Shown: positions 1 to 5,021, numbered from the stretch's first letter. The stretch: DNA of 5,478 nt from Chloroflexota bacterium (GCA_016210245.1 JACQUR010000033.1:1-5478); one strand, 5' to 3'. Notes: generated by a model from the letters alone, not told the origin. Made by a program: numbers and translations.

Positions 1-1
1 C

Positions 2-556
2 CTAACCCCTATCCCCCAGGAACTGGTGGCCGAGGGTGGCGATGAGGAGGAAGCGCAGCGACTTGCCGAGGAAGGTGGCCAGGGTGAAGCGCCAGGCGGG
101 TACACCCACGGCGCCGGCGGCCATGCCGATGAGGTCGAAGGCCGGATTGGGGATGGCCGAGGCGACCACGATGGCCAGGAAGGCGCGCCGGCCCCGCCAG
201 GCGGCCAGACGCTTGAGCCAGCCTCGGTCCTCGACCAGCATGCGCCCGGACGCGCCCAGGGCCCAGCCGGTCAGCTCGCCCAGCGCGCCGGCCGTGGCTG
301 CTACCAGCGCCACGGCGACCGGGTCGAGGCTGCGCGCGGCCACGAAGATCGTTGCCAGGTACGGCAGCGGCAGGATCAGCCCACCGCTGGCGACGAGGGT
401 AACCAGGAAGACCCCCACGTAGCCCAGCTCGCCCAGCCGCTCGAACTCCTGGGGGAGCAACAGGACAGACCCGCTGAGGGCGAGCGCCAGAGCACCGAGC
501 AGCAGCGCGCGCCGTCCGGAGCCAGGGGCACGCCAGGGGGAGACGACGACCATCAT
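2..556 (-). CDS. DedA/VTT-family integral membrane protein, 184 aa
   Basis: Complete gene; the TAG stop sits at the window edge. The protein is strongly hydrophobic with likely membrane segments or re-entrant helices near residues 17-35, 47-73, 79-102, 125-150 and 157-176. Family signatures are visible: the Gly/Pro-rich LILPLPYL stretch near 60-67, GELTGWALG near 93-101, and IPNPAFDLIGMAAG near 135-148 followed by W155-R-F and GKSLRF. This matches the VTT (DedA/SNARE-associated) domain, whose members sit in the inner membrane and have been linked to lipid flipping and proton-motive-force maintenance. The length is typical of short members. Two ATGs are adjacent (556 and 553) and neither has a Shine-Dalgarno sequence; an extended -10 element only about 11 bases upstream suggests near-leaderless translation. 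The substrate cannot be read from the sequence. The family call is solid, the exact function is not. Confidence 0.9.
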   Translation of the reverse strand: MMVVVSPWRAPGSGRRALLLGALALALSGSVLLLPQEFERLGELGYVGVFLVTLVASGGLILPLPYLATIFVAARSLDPVAVALVAATAGALGELTGWALGASGRMLVEDRGWLKRLAAWRGRRAFLAIVVASAIPNPAFDLIGMAAGAVGVPAWRFTLATFLGKSLRFLLIATLGHQFLGDRG

Positions 557-566
557 CGAGACCCGG

Positions 567-575
567 ATTGTAGCA
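567..575 (-). promoter_or_regulatory. Extended -10 promoter element of the DedA-family gene
   Basis: On the minus strand the element reads TGCTACAAT: a TGn extension followed by TACAAT, five of six matches to TATAAT. No -35 match is seen 17 bases upstream, as is usual for extended -10 promoters. Counting about 7 bases downstream puts the transcription start near 560, leaving a leader of only a few bases before the ATG at 556. Confidence 0.5.
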
Positions 576-621
576 TACTGGGTCGCCGCGCACGCCAGCG
601 CCTGGATGAATGGCTTCCTTC

Positions 622-651
622 AGAAGTGCCACTGCTAGAAGTGCCACTGCC
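622..651. repeat. 15-bp tandem duplication with palindromic core
   Basis: The 14-mer AGAAGTGCCACTGC occurs at 622-635 and again at 637-650, so the unit is 15 bp repeated twice. Each copy contains the 9-bp palindrome AGTGCCACT. It lies in the intergenic gap between the divergent genes at 556 (minus) and 780 (plus), where a tandem operator could act. It may equally be a neutral slippage product. Confidence 0.6.
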
Positions 652-779
652 TGCGCTTGAGGCGCTGCCAGTCTACTGCGGAACAGGCATGCAGCGTGCT
701 CAGGGCTCCTGTGCGCGGCGAGCGGCCAGGCGGCTAGTGGCTGGCCGCCCGACGGAGTAGATACCTTTCGGAGGGAGCG

Positions 780-1082
780 ATGCATGCTCGCTTCTCCAGG
801 ACCATGGTGGCGGTACTGCTCGCATGGATCCTGGCGCTGGTTTCCGTGGTGGGAGCCGCGGCTAACAATGACCCGAAGTCCCCGGGAGACGATTGCTCCG
901 GCAACCCGGTGGCTATCGGCCAGCCTCCGGACCCGTTTGGGGCCCCGAACGCTACGGACATCGTCGATATCGTGCGGGGGACTCCGAACCCGGTCGACGG
1001 GCCAGCCTCGGCCAACAACCCCGGCGTCGCCACCGGGGCAAGGGGGCAGGAGCACCACAACGGCGGCGTTCGGTGCCCATAG
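780..1082 (+). CDS. Small secreted hypothetical protein, 100 aa
   Basis: I do not recognise this family. The start is chosen from the ribosome binding site GGAGGG at 770-775, four bases before ATG 780. Residues 1-28 form a textbook Sec signal peptide: basic N-region (R4, R7), hydrophobic core at 9-24, and a small-residue cleavage region GAAA ending near residue 28. The mature part of about 72 residues is polar and rich in Pro, Gly, Asn and Asp (for example GQPPDPFGAPNATD), without helices or a known domain. Only two cysteines occur, C39 and C99, near the two ends of the mature chain; they could form one disulfide. It is likely exported and natively flexible. The stop codon falls in a strong hairpin. 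It is monocistronic and divergent from the DedA-like gene. A real gene is likely because signal peptide, RBS and terminator agree; the function is unknown. Confidence 0.65.
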   Translation: MHARFSRTMVAVLLAWILALVSVVGAAANNDPKSPGDDCSGNPVAIGQPPDPFGAPNATDIVDIVRGTPNPVDGPASANNPGVATGARGQEHHNGGVRCP

Positions 1083-1096
1083 GCGCCGAACGCCGC
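1063..1096 (+). terminator. 15-bp hairpin over the stop codon of the secreted protein
   Basis: Bases 1063-1077 pair with 1082-1096 (15 bp, one G-T wobble) around a 4-base loop CATA. The TAG stop (1080-1082) lies in the loop and first pair. No T-run follows, so intrinsic termination is uncertain. It may instead protect the mRNA 3' end. Confidence 0.5.
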
Positions 1097-1150
1097 TCCG
1101 CCTCGAGGCTCCGTGGCGGCCGCGGGTGCCCTCGAGGCGGCCACGAAGAA

Positions 1151-1178
1151 GGCCCCCGAGGGCTAAACCTCGGGGGCC
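1151..1178 (-). terminator. Rho-independent terminator downstream of the left tRNA-Ser copy
   Basis: A perfect 11-bp stem (1151-1161 with 1168-1178) has a 6-base loop. Read on the minus strand it is followed at once by TTCTTC. It lies 9 bases past the tRNA 3' end at 1188, the expected place for a tRNA terminator, so it probably belonged to a once-functional tRNA gene. Confidence 0.75.
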
Positions 1179-1187
1179 AGGGGTGGG

Positions 1188-1271
1188 CGGAGGAGGAGGA
1201 ATTCGAACCCTCGATGCTCAGCACCTAACTGTTTTCAAGACAGCCGCCTTCAACCACTCGGCCCCTCTGGC
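1188..1271 (-). tRNA. tRNA-Ser(UGA)-like gene, probable pseudogene with broken 5' acceptor strand
   Basis: The D-arm, anticodon arm (loop CTTGAAA, anticodon TGA), long class II variable arm and T-arm (loop TTCGAAT) all fold. The 3' acceptor strand is CTCCTCC with discriminator G; CCA is not encoded. The 5' side is wrong: positions 1-7 read GCCAGAG where GGAGGAG is needed, so pairs 2-4 fail, and the near-universal T8 is G. The sequence beyond the break is the recombinase fragment. No promoter is visible upstream, unlike the intact Ser(UGA) gene at 5220-5303. From the D-arm to the variable arm it matches that gene over 40 identical bases, but the T-arm and acceptor match the Ser(GCU) gene at 5022-5113 better. 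A tRNA scanner may still report it; I judge it a remnant or attachment-site copy. Confidence 0.7.
1216..1255. repeat. 40-bp direct repeat, left copy (possible att core)
   Basis: Identical on the same strand to 5248-5287. It covers the D-loop to variable arm of tRNA-Ser(UGA), including the anticodon. Homology continues with one mismatch into the 5' D-stem (to about 1262), and on the 3' side is limited mainly to the T-loop. Confidence 0.7.
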
Positions 1272-1652
1272 CACGCCGCCCTGCGCCAGCAGAAGGCCCG
1301 GCAGGACGCTGCTCGGCTCCAGGCTGGCCCGGAGTGGCAGGACCAGGGGCGGGTGTTCTCCAACCTGCAGGGCGGGCCGCTGCTGGCCTGCGAGGTGGAA
1401 CATGCCCTGCCCCCGGCATGCGAGCGCCTCCGGCTACCCCGCCTGACGCCCCACGGGTTGCGCCACTTGAGCGCCCACCTGGCCCTGGCGGAGGGAGTGC
1501 CCCTGCCGAACGTGAGTAAGCGCCTGGGCCACGCTACCCCGAGGATTACGGCCACGATCCACTCACACGCCCAGCCTGGCCGGGACCGCCAGGCCGCCGA
1601 GGCCTTGGAGCGGGCACTGGGTGGGGAGCGAAGGGCAGGCACAAACTCGTAG
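1269..1652 (+). pseudogene. Tyrosine recombinase (phage-type integrase), C-terminal fragment
   Basis: Open frame of about 127 codons ending at TAG 1652; the first possible internal start is GTG 1353 with no clear RBS. Homology begins near 1272 with ALRQQKARQDAARL and AGPEWQDQGRVFSN, the usual core of integrases, then TPHGLRH (the HxxR catalytic motif), the LGH motif with its catalytic His, and ITATIHSHAQPG, where active enzymes have a Tyr-Ser-His box. The nucleophilic Tyr position is encoded by CAC (1560-1562), a His, one transition away from TAC. The N-terminal DNA-binding domain, the first catalytic Arg and the Lys are missing; family members are usually about 300-400 residues. The fragment starts at the edge of the broken tRNA, as expected for an integrase beside its attachment site or a deletion junction. 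It is almost certainly inactive. The family assignment rests on clear motif order. Confidence 0.77.
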
Positions 1653-1678
1653 CGCATCGGCCAAGACGCACCCACAGC

Positions 1679-1738
1679 GGCCCGGCGGAGCCTGAGCCCA
1701 CCGCACATTTTGTGGAAAGCACAGGCTCCGGCCGGGCC
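1679..1738 (+). terminator. GC-rich stem-loop after the integrase fragment
   Basis: Bases 1679-1694 pair with 1722-1738 (16 bp with one bulged base) around a 27-base loop. On the plus strand it is followed by TTCTGCT, a weak T-rich tail. It lies 26 bases past the integrase stop, so it fits an old terminator of that gene. The loop is long for an intrinsic terminator. Confidence 0.45.
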
Positions 1739-2017
1739 TTCTGCTACGAGGGACTGGTCGCCACGTTGAGTTCGGAGTAGCACTCGCTCGACCACCGACG
1801 GTTCCGTCCTTGTAGGAGGCTGCCGTCACCCACGAGGCGGCACTGCTGGCCCTGCTTCAGGGTGGTCTGGTATCTCCATCCAGCCAACGCCCCGAGGTCG
1901 CCATCGGGGTGCATGAGGAACAGCATGACGGCACCGACACATCGACCGCCACTGCCCACCCTGCTGGTAGCGGTCTGCGCACGAATACGTGGGGACGCTT
2001 GCGGGCGCCAGCGGTGC
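1739..2017. other. Region without a supported gene, 3' of the RCC1 remnant
   Basis: Open frames exist on the minus strand here but switch frame relative to the RCC1 repeats and show no domain I recognise. The best looking stretch, minus strand about 1920-1745, encodes MLFLMHPDGDLGALAGW and more up to a TAG at 1744-1746. It could be a frameshifted C-terminal end of the RCC1 protein or chance; I do not call it a gene. Confidence 0.3.
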
Positions 2018-2974
2018 TCACGGCCGGGCCGGTCGGGCGCTGGCAGGTGCAGGGGGCTTGGCGAAGCTCGACGTTGTGCCGGCGCCCAGCGTTGGGGTTC
2101 CGATGGGCGTGGGGCTGGGCACCGTCGCACCAGTAGTCTGCACCGCAAGGCTGTGAGAGTCGCCTGCTGCGAGGGCAGTCACGCTGCTCAGGCTGGCCAC
2201 CGGAACGGGGTCGACCCTCACTTCGGTCGTGCCGTCGCCCAATTGGCCGTTGCCATTGCCGCCCCATGCCCAGAGCGTGCCGTCCGTCTTCAGCGCCAGA
2301 TTGTGCCCGCCGCCCGCGGCGATGGCGGTCACCCCAGTCAACCCGCTTACCTGCATCGGCGTGCTGGTGCATGGGGAGCTATCGCAGACATCCTGGCCGG
2401 CACTGTTCTGGCCCCAGGCCCAGACCGTACCGTCCGCCTTCAAGGCCAGGCTGTAGTAGTAGCCCACTGCGATGGTGCTCGCTCCAGCCAATCCAGTCAC
2501 CTGAACCGGAGTGCTACGATTGGTGAACGTGCCGTCCCCCAGTTGACCATAGCGGTTGTAGCCCCAGGCCCACACGGTCCCATCGGCCTTGACTGCCAGG
2601 CTGTCGGACGCATTCGCTGCGATGGCAATTACGCCACCCAGCCCGCTCACTTGGACGGGGACAGTGCGGCTTGTAGTAGTGCCATCGCCCAGTTGGCCAA
2701 CCCAGTTGTCGCCCCAGGCCCAGACCGTGCCGTCGGGCTTGAACGCCAGGCTATGGTTGTAGCCCGCTGCAATAGTGCTCACCCCGGCCAGTCCGCTCAC
2801 CCGAACCGGCGTGAGGCGGTCGGTGCTAGTGCCGTCACCCAGTTGACCTGCCCAGTTCGCGCCCCAGGCCCAGATAGTCCCGTCGCTCTTCAGAGCCAGG
2901 CTGTGCTCGTACCCCGCCGCGATGGCCACCACCCCGCTCAGCGCGCTGACCTGGACCGGGGTAAGGCGAGTCAT
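2018..2974 (-). CDS. RCC1-repeat (beta-propeller) protein, 5'-truncated remnant
   Basis: This encodes tandem RCC1 (regulator of chromosome condensation 1) repeats with the consensus TVWAWG-N--GQLGDGT--R--PVQV-GL-GV-AIAAG--HSLALK-DG. The WAWG codons recur at plus positions 3011, 2861, 2711, 2561, 2411 and 2261, an exact 150-bp (50-residue) period with no indel. Such repeats fold as blades of a seven-bladed propeller; bacterial members are usually large secreted or surface proteins. The first ATG is 2974, but repeat homology runs upstream to about 3025 (VWAWG, GQLGDGS) in the same frame, so this ATG is internal and the true start, signal peptide and earlier blades are gone. The fifth unit has lost LGDGT and carries VCDSSPC instead. 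The C-terminus after the last blade is a Pro/Thr/Ser-rich tail of about 40 residues without an anchor. Upstream it joins the nuclease gene out of frame. Probably a non-functional remnant, though the frame is intact. Confidence 0.85.
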   Translation of the reverse strand: MTRLTPVQVSALSGVVAIAAGYEHSLALKSDGTIWAWGANWAGQLGDGTSTDRLTPVRVSGLAGVSTIAAGYNHSLAFKPDGTVWAWGDNWVGQLGDGTTTSRTVPVQVSGLGGVIAIAANASDSLAVKADGTVWAWGYNRYGQLGDGTFTNRSTPVQVTGLAGASTIAVGYYYSLALKADGTVWAWGQNSAGQDVCDSSPCTSTPMQVSGLTGVTAIAAGGGHNLALKTDGTLWAWGGNGNGQLGDGTTEVRVDPVPVASLSSVTALAAGDSHSLAVQTTGATVPSPTPIGTPTLGAGTTSSFAKPPAPASARPARP

Positions 2975-3025
2975 TGTGCTGCCGTCGCCCAGTTGGCCGC
3001 GGTCGTTGATGCCCCAGGCCCAGAC
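2231..3025 (-). repeat. RCC1 coding repeats, 150-bp period
   Basis: Six copies of the WAWG-coding segment begin exactly 150 bp apart (3011 down to 2261). The flanking GQLGDGT-coding segment (plus strand CGCCCAGTTGGC variants) repeats at the same spacing except in the unit around 2370-2400, which is diverged. Copies differ at many synonymous sites, so the array is old rather than newly amplified. Confidence 0.8.
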
Positions 3026-3840
3026 GGGTTGAATTGCAGGGCAAACCTCCGCACGTTGCCATCGCTGAAGTCCTCCGCCACGACCATGGCGTGGTCAGCC
3101 TGGTGCGCTTGCCGGTGCTGCTGAAGCGCCGGCCAGTTGATATGGCCCTGACTGAGACGACCGCTGCTGCTCGTCTTGGCCTCGACGATAGCCTGATAGC
3201 CGTCCGGCCCGATGGGCGCCGTTAGCAGCAGGTCTGTGTCGCCCCTCCCTCCGAGTTGCTTCGCCTCGAAGCCAAGAAACCGGAAGGCCTCCCCGAGGAC
3301 CGCCTCGAACTGGTCCGGATGCTGAGACGCCCTCTGGGCCTGTGTGAGTTGATGACACAACTGCTGGACAGGGTCGGAAAGCGCAACCAGGGGTGGTGCT
3401 CCCGGCGATGCTGCTGGCGTGCGGACCACAGGTGGCTGGGCCTGCTGTTGCGGTGGCAGACTACCCTGCGGCCGCACATTGCCCGGCGGGGCCGCCGCTA
3501 CCTTTGGTGGGCGGGAGACCTGGCTGTAGTCGGCGTCCGGGCCGCACCAGTGCGTTGTCAGCCACTGGCGCCCGGCGTCCGTGATGGTCCAAACGCCAGG
3601 CGAACCTCGGGTCATGAAGCCGCGACTTGTGACTCGTTCGCGAACCCACTGTACCCGATTCTGCCACTGGTTCTCCCCGCTGGGCAGCTTCAGTGCGAGA
3701 TCGGCCGGCGTTATCTCCGGAAAGTACTGCACCAGTTGGCTATAGGCGTCCGCGGGGTGGAGTTTGCCACCAGCGGCTTTGCTCGCCTCGTAGAGGAGGA
3801 CGAGCCAGAACCTACGATTCTCGACACTGGGAAGGGCCAT
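2971..3840 (-). CDS. Mrr-like restriction endonuclease (winged helix + PD-(D/E)xK), 3'-truncated
   Basis: Start ATG 3840 is supported by GGAGGTGA at 3845-3852, four bases upstream; this gives 289 residues. Residues about 1-95 look like the Mrr N-terminal winged helix: ENRRFWLVLLYEA, then ENQWQNRVQWVRERVTSRGF, then GVWTITDAGRQWL. Residues 105-155 are a Pro/Gln/Ala-rich linker. From about 175 a nuclease domain follows: QFEAVLGEAFRFLGFEAKQL, GRGDTDLLL (D201 or D203 the candidate metal ligand), and IVEAKT with E220-A-K222, the E-x-K of PD-(D/E)xK enzymes. The HINWPALQQHR and ADHAMVVAEDF stretches resemble later parts of the fold. Mrr-type enzymes cut foreign or modified DNA. Homology stops near F270; the last 19 residues are RCC1 coding sequence read in another frame, so the normal C-terminal strands and helices are lost. 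No methyltransferase is seen nearby, consistent with a solitary enzyme. Activity of the truncated form is doubtful. Confidence 0.8.
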   Translation of the reverse strand: MALPSVENRRFWLVLLYEASKAAGGKLHPADAYSQLVQYFPEITPADLALKLPSGENQWQNRVQWVRERVTSRGFMTRGSPGVWTITDAGRQWLTTHWCGPDADYSQVSRPPKVAAAPPGNVRPQGSLPPQQQAQPPVVRTPAASPGAPPLVALSDPVQQLCHQLTQAQRASQHPDQFEAVLGEAFRFLGFEAKQLGGRGDTDLLLTAPIGPDGYQAIVEAKTSSSGRLSQGHINWPALQQHRQAHQADHAMVVAEDFSDGNVRRFALQFNPSGPGASTTAANWATAAQ

Positions 3841-3844
3841 GGTG

Positions 3845-3852
3845 TCACCTCC
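3845..3852 (-). promoter_or_regulatory. Ribosome binding site deciding the nuclease start
   Basis: GGAGGTGA on the minus strand, four bases before ATG 3840. It makes 3840 the start in preference to the longer upstream-open frame reaching 3894. Confidence 0.7.
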
Positions 3853-3899
3853 AGGAGCACTCCAAGGCGGTCGACAACGGGGCCTGCCATACACTTGAA

Positions 3900-3916
3900 G
3901 GGGTGCGCTTCACCCC
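3900..3916. other. Short hairpin between the nuclease gene and the TenA remnant
   Basis: A 6-bp perfect stem (GGGGTG with CACCCC) around a 5-base loop. On the minus strand TTCAAG follows. It might be a weak terminator at the end of the TenA remnant or a leader hairpin of the nuclease mRNA. The stretch 3853-3940 shows no convincing promoter. Confidence 0.25.
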
Positions 3917-3939
3917 TGCGTACTTGACGCAACGTAACA

Positions 3940-4367
3940 GAGAAGCCCCACATGCACGGCAGGAGCGCCGCGGCCAGCTCGGCGAGTCGCCGGCGGCCGC
4001 CACGCGCACCAGGAAGTCGGTGTGGGCGCGGGTGGTGGGCGCCATCGGCTCGCGCTCCAGTTCGGCCTCGGAGATGCCGAAGTCCCGCGCACGCGCGCGG
4101 TGGATGTCCATCTCCGTCCTAGCGGTGGCCTGCAGGAGGTCGGCGAAGCGGGCCAGCGTTGCCAGATCGGGCGCCCGCGCCGCGGCCAGGCCAAACAGGC
4201 AGCAGTACTCGATTGAGAAACAGGTAGTCCTGGCGGACCCAGTGCTCGAACTTCTCCAGGTTGAGCGTGCCCTCGCCGATACCTTGGACGAACGGCTGCT
4301 CGTGCTGGGCCCGCCAGATGGGCTCGGCTTGGGGGCATGGAAGGTGCGGAATGTCCCTGAAGCTCCT
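3940..4367 (-). pseudogene. tenA: TenA/THI-4 family (thiaminase II) pseudogene
   Basis: Three minus-strand frames together spell a TenA protein. The first (to about 4215) gives AEPIWRAQHEQPF, VQGIGEGTLNLEKFEHWV, RQDYLFL; the second (about 4212-3986) gives IEYCCLFGLAAARAPDLATL, ARFADLLQATARTEMDIHRA, RDFGISEAELE, PTTRAHTDFLVRVAA; the third gives ELAAALLPCMWGFS. One extra base near 4213-4214 and one missing base near 3985 restore the frame, so these are two single-base indels. TenA enzymes hydrolyse thiamin breakdown pyrimidines for salvage. The Asp of QDY and the Cys of LLPC, known active-site positions in the family, remain, but homology ends at MWGFS, losing about the last third with its catalytic Glu. 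In frame at 4365-4367 stands AGG followed by SFRD, where an ATG would be expected, so the start may be lost too. Family call firm; certainly non-functional. Confidence 0.82.
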
Positions 4368-4394
4368 GTGTGGTGTGCGCTACCGCAGGTCAGG

Positions 4395-4400
4395 TATAGT
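4395..4400 (+). promoter_or_regulatory. -10 element upstream of the 68-aa ORF
   Basis: TATAGT, five of six matches to consensus and identical to the -10 of the tRNA-Ser promoter at 5315-5320. It would start transcription near 4407, giving a leader of about 23 bases that holds the ribosome binding site. No good -35 is seen 17 bases upstream. Confidence 0.4.
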
Positions 4401-4429
4401 GCTCCCAACGGGCGGGGAGGTGAACTGCC

Positions 4430-4636
4430 ATGCATCGGCAGACGGCTACGGTCAACGGCCGAGTCCATGAGTTGACTGCGGATGAGGCGCGAGCGCTGCT
4501 CGACCGACAGGCGCGTCGCTACCTCGGCATGAGTGGAAGCGAATTCGTCCGCAGGTGGGATGCCGGCGAGTTCGATGGAAACCCAGACCGGCCCGAGGTG
4601 ATGCGCGTAGCCATGCTCCTCCCCTTTGGCCGGTAG
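4430..4636 (+). CDS. Small hypothetical protein, 68 aa
   Basis: The start is well supported: GGAGGTGA at 4416-4423, six bases before ATG 4430, with a -10 element at 4395-4400. The protein is charged and predicted mainly helical, with no signal peptide or membrane segment. Key stretch: LTADEARALLDRQARRYLGM, then SGSEFVRRWDAGEFDG, then RPEVMRVAMLLPFGR. The pattern of an Asp/Arg-rich helix followed by RRYLGMSG-EF-RRW-AGEF is one I associate with small conserved proteins of unassigned function in high-GC bacteria; this is recall, not a search. A regulatory or antitoxin-like role is possible from size and composition but not shown. Its stop overlaps the next ORF by 11 bases, so the two may form a unit. 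It runs divergently from the TenA pseudogene, whose start region it faces. Confidence 0.62.
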   Translation: MHRQTATVNGRVHELTADEARALLDRQARRYLGMSGSEFVRRWDAGEFDGNPDRPEVMRVAMLLPFGR

Positions 4637-4865
4637 GACCCCTGCCCAGGCCGTCCAAGCCTTCCTGGACCCTTTGCAGTTGGCGCTCTCCTGCGTTACC
4701 AGGGCAGTCATCAACGTCCGTGGCGGTTACTATCCCTCCGATACGCCCCATGCGCTGACCCTCGGTGAGGGTGTTCCTTCTCGGGCCGATTGGGAGACTG
4801 TGCTCCGCAGTACTCGAGAAGCCGACGAGGAGTGGCGAACCTGGCCTGCTCCGTTGGAGTCGTAG
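4626..4865 (+). CDS. Hypothetical protein overlapping the 68-aa ORF, 79 aa, start uncertain
   Basis: The frame is open from 4611 (in-frame TAG at 4608-4610) to TAG 4863-4865. It has no ATG or GTG; TTG 4626 is the first start candidate and lacks a ribosome binding site, so translation would depend on coupling to the preceding ORF, which it overlaps by 11 bases. The first 50 residues look protein-like: AVQAFLDPLQLALSCVTRAV, INVRGGYYPSDTPHALTLGE. I do not recognise the family. The end (about residues 52-79: ADWETVL, EADEEWRTW) is acidic; another frame starting near 4765 gives FLLGPIGRLCSAVLEK, so a frameshift near 4765 truncating a longer protein is possible. Either a small second gene of an operon or a decayed one. 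Confidence 0.4.
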   Translation: MAGRTPAQAVQAFLDPLQLALSCVTRAVINVRGGYYPSDTPHALTLGEGVPSRADWETVLRSTREADEEWRTWPAPLES

Positions 4866-4982
4866 CGGCGCTGCACCTGCCGGGACTGCCCGTTCGCAGG
4901 CCCTAGCGTTTGTCAGTGGCGGGCGGCTGACCACGTGCCTGACAGCATTCGGTCGCCGTGGCGGACAAGGGGAGTGGGCACA
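4866..4982. other. Gap without a supported gene
   Basis: Between the last plus-strand ORF and the bidirectional terminator I see no start with a ribosome binding site, no RNA fold I recognise and no repeat. It may be a decayed 3' part of the preceding ORF. Confidence 0.3.
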
Positions 4983-5018
4983 GAAAAGCCTCCGAGCCAT
5001 CGGCTCGAAGGCCTTCTT
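4983..5018 (-). terminator. Bidirectional rho-independent terminator after tRNA-Ser(GCU)
   Basis: An 11-bp stem (4988-4998 with 5002-5012, one wobble) has a 3-base loop. On the minus strand it is followed by TTTTC, a proper T-tract, 10 bases past the tRNA 3' end at 5022. On the plus strand CTTCTT follows, so it could also stop transcripts from the ORFs at 4430-4865. Confidence 0.8.
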
Positions 5019-5021
5019 GGG

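Larger units (their letters stand above)
557..779. other. Divergent intergenic region
   Basis: No convincing gene is seen. It holds the leftward promoter at 567-575, the 15-bp tandem duplication at 622-651, an 8-bp stem (722-729 with 741-748, 11-base loop) with no T-run, and the ribosome binding site GGAGGG at 770-775 for the rightward gene. I see no clear rightward promoter; TAGATA at 758-763 is a weak -10 candidate. Confidence 0.5.

Noticed and set aside
26..760. 244-codon plus-strand open frame over the DedA-like gene
   Set aside because: Low-complexity Gly/Gln/Arg-rich antisense frame in GC-rich DNA; the minus strand encodes a clear membrane protein with a promoter.
2231..3025. 150-bp repeated array as a possible CRISPR or satellite
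   Set aside because: The repeats are coding, with diverged copies and amino-acid conservation of the RCC1 consensus; no short repeat/spacer pattern.
3030..3040. Programmed -1 frameshift joining nuclease and RCC1 frames
   Set aside because: No slippery heptamer or downstream pseudoknot-like structure is evident at the junction, and both proteins are truncated there; a deletion explains it better.
1862..3124. 420-codon plus-strand open frame over the RCC1 region
   Set aside because: It is the antisense shadow of the RCC1 repeats; its protein repeats only because the opposite strand does, and the minus-strand reading gives a known fold.
3841..3894. N-terminal extension of the nuclease to 3894
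   Set aside because: The extra 18 residues lack homology and the ribosome binding site sits inside this stretch, directing the start at 3840.
3693..4475. 260-codon plus-strand open frame
   Set aside because: It covers the 5' part of the nuclease and the TenA pseudogene in antisense and shows no recognisable domain.
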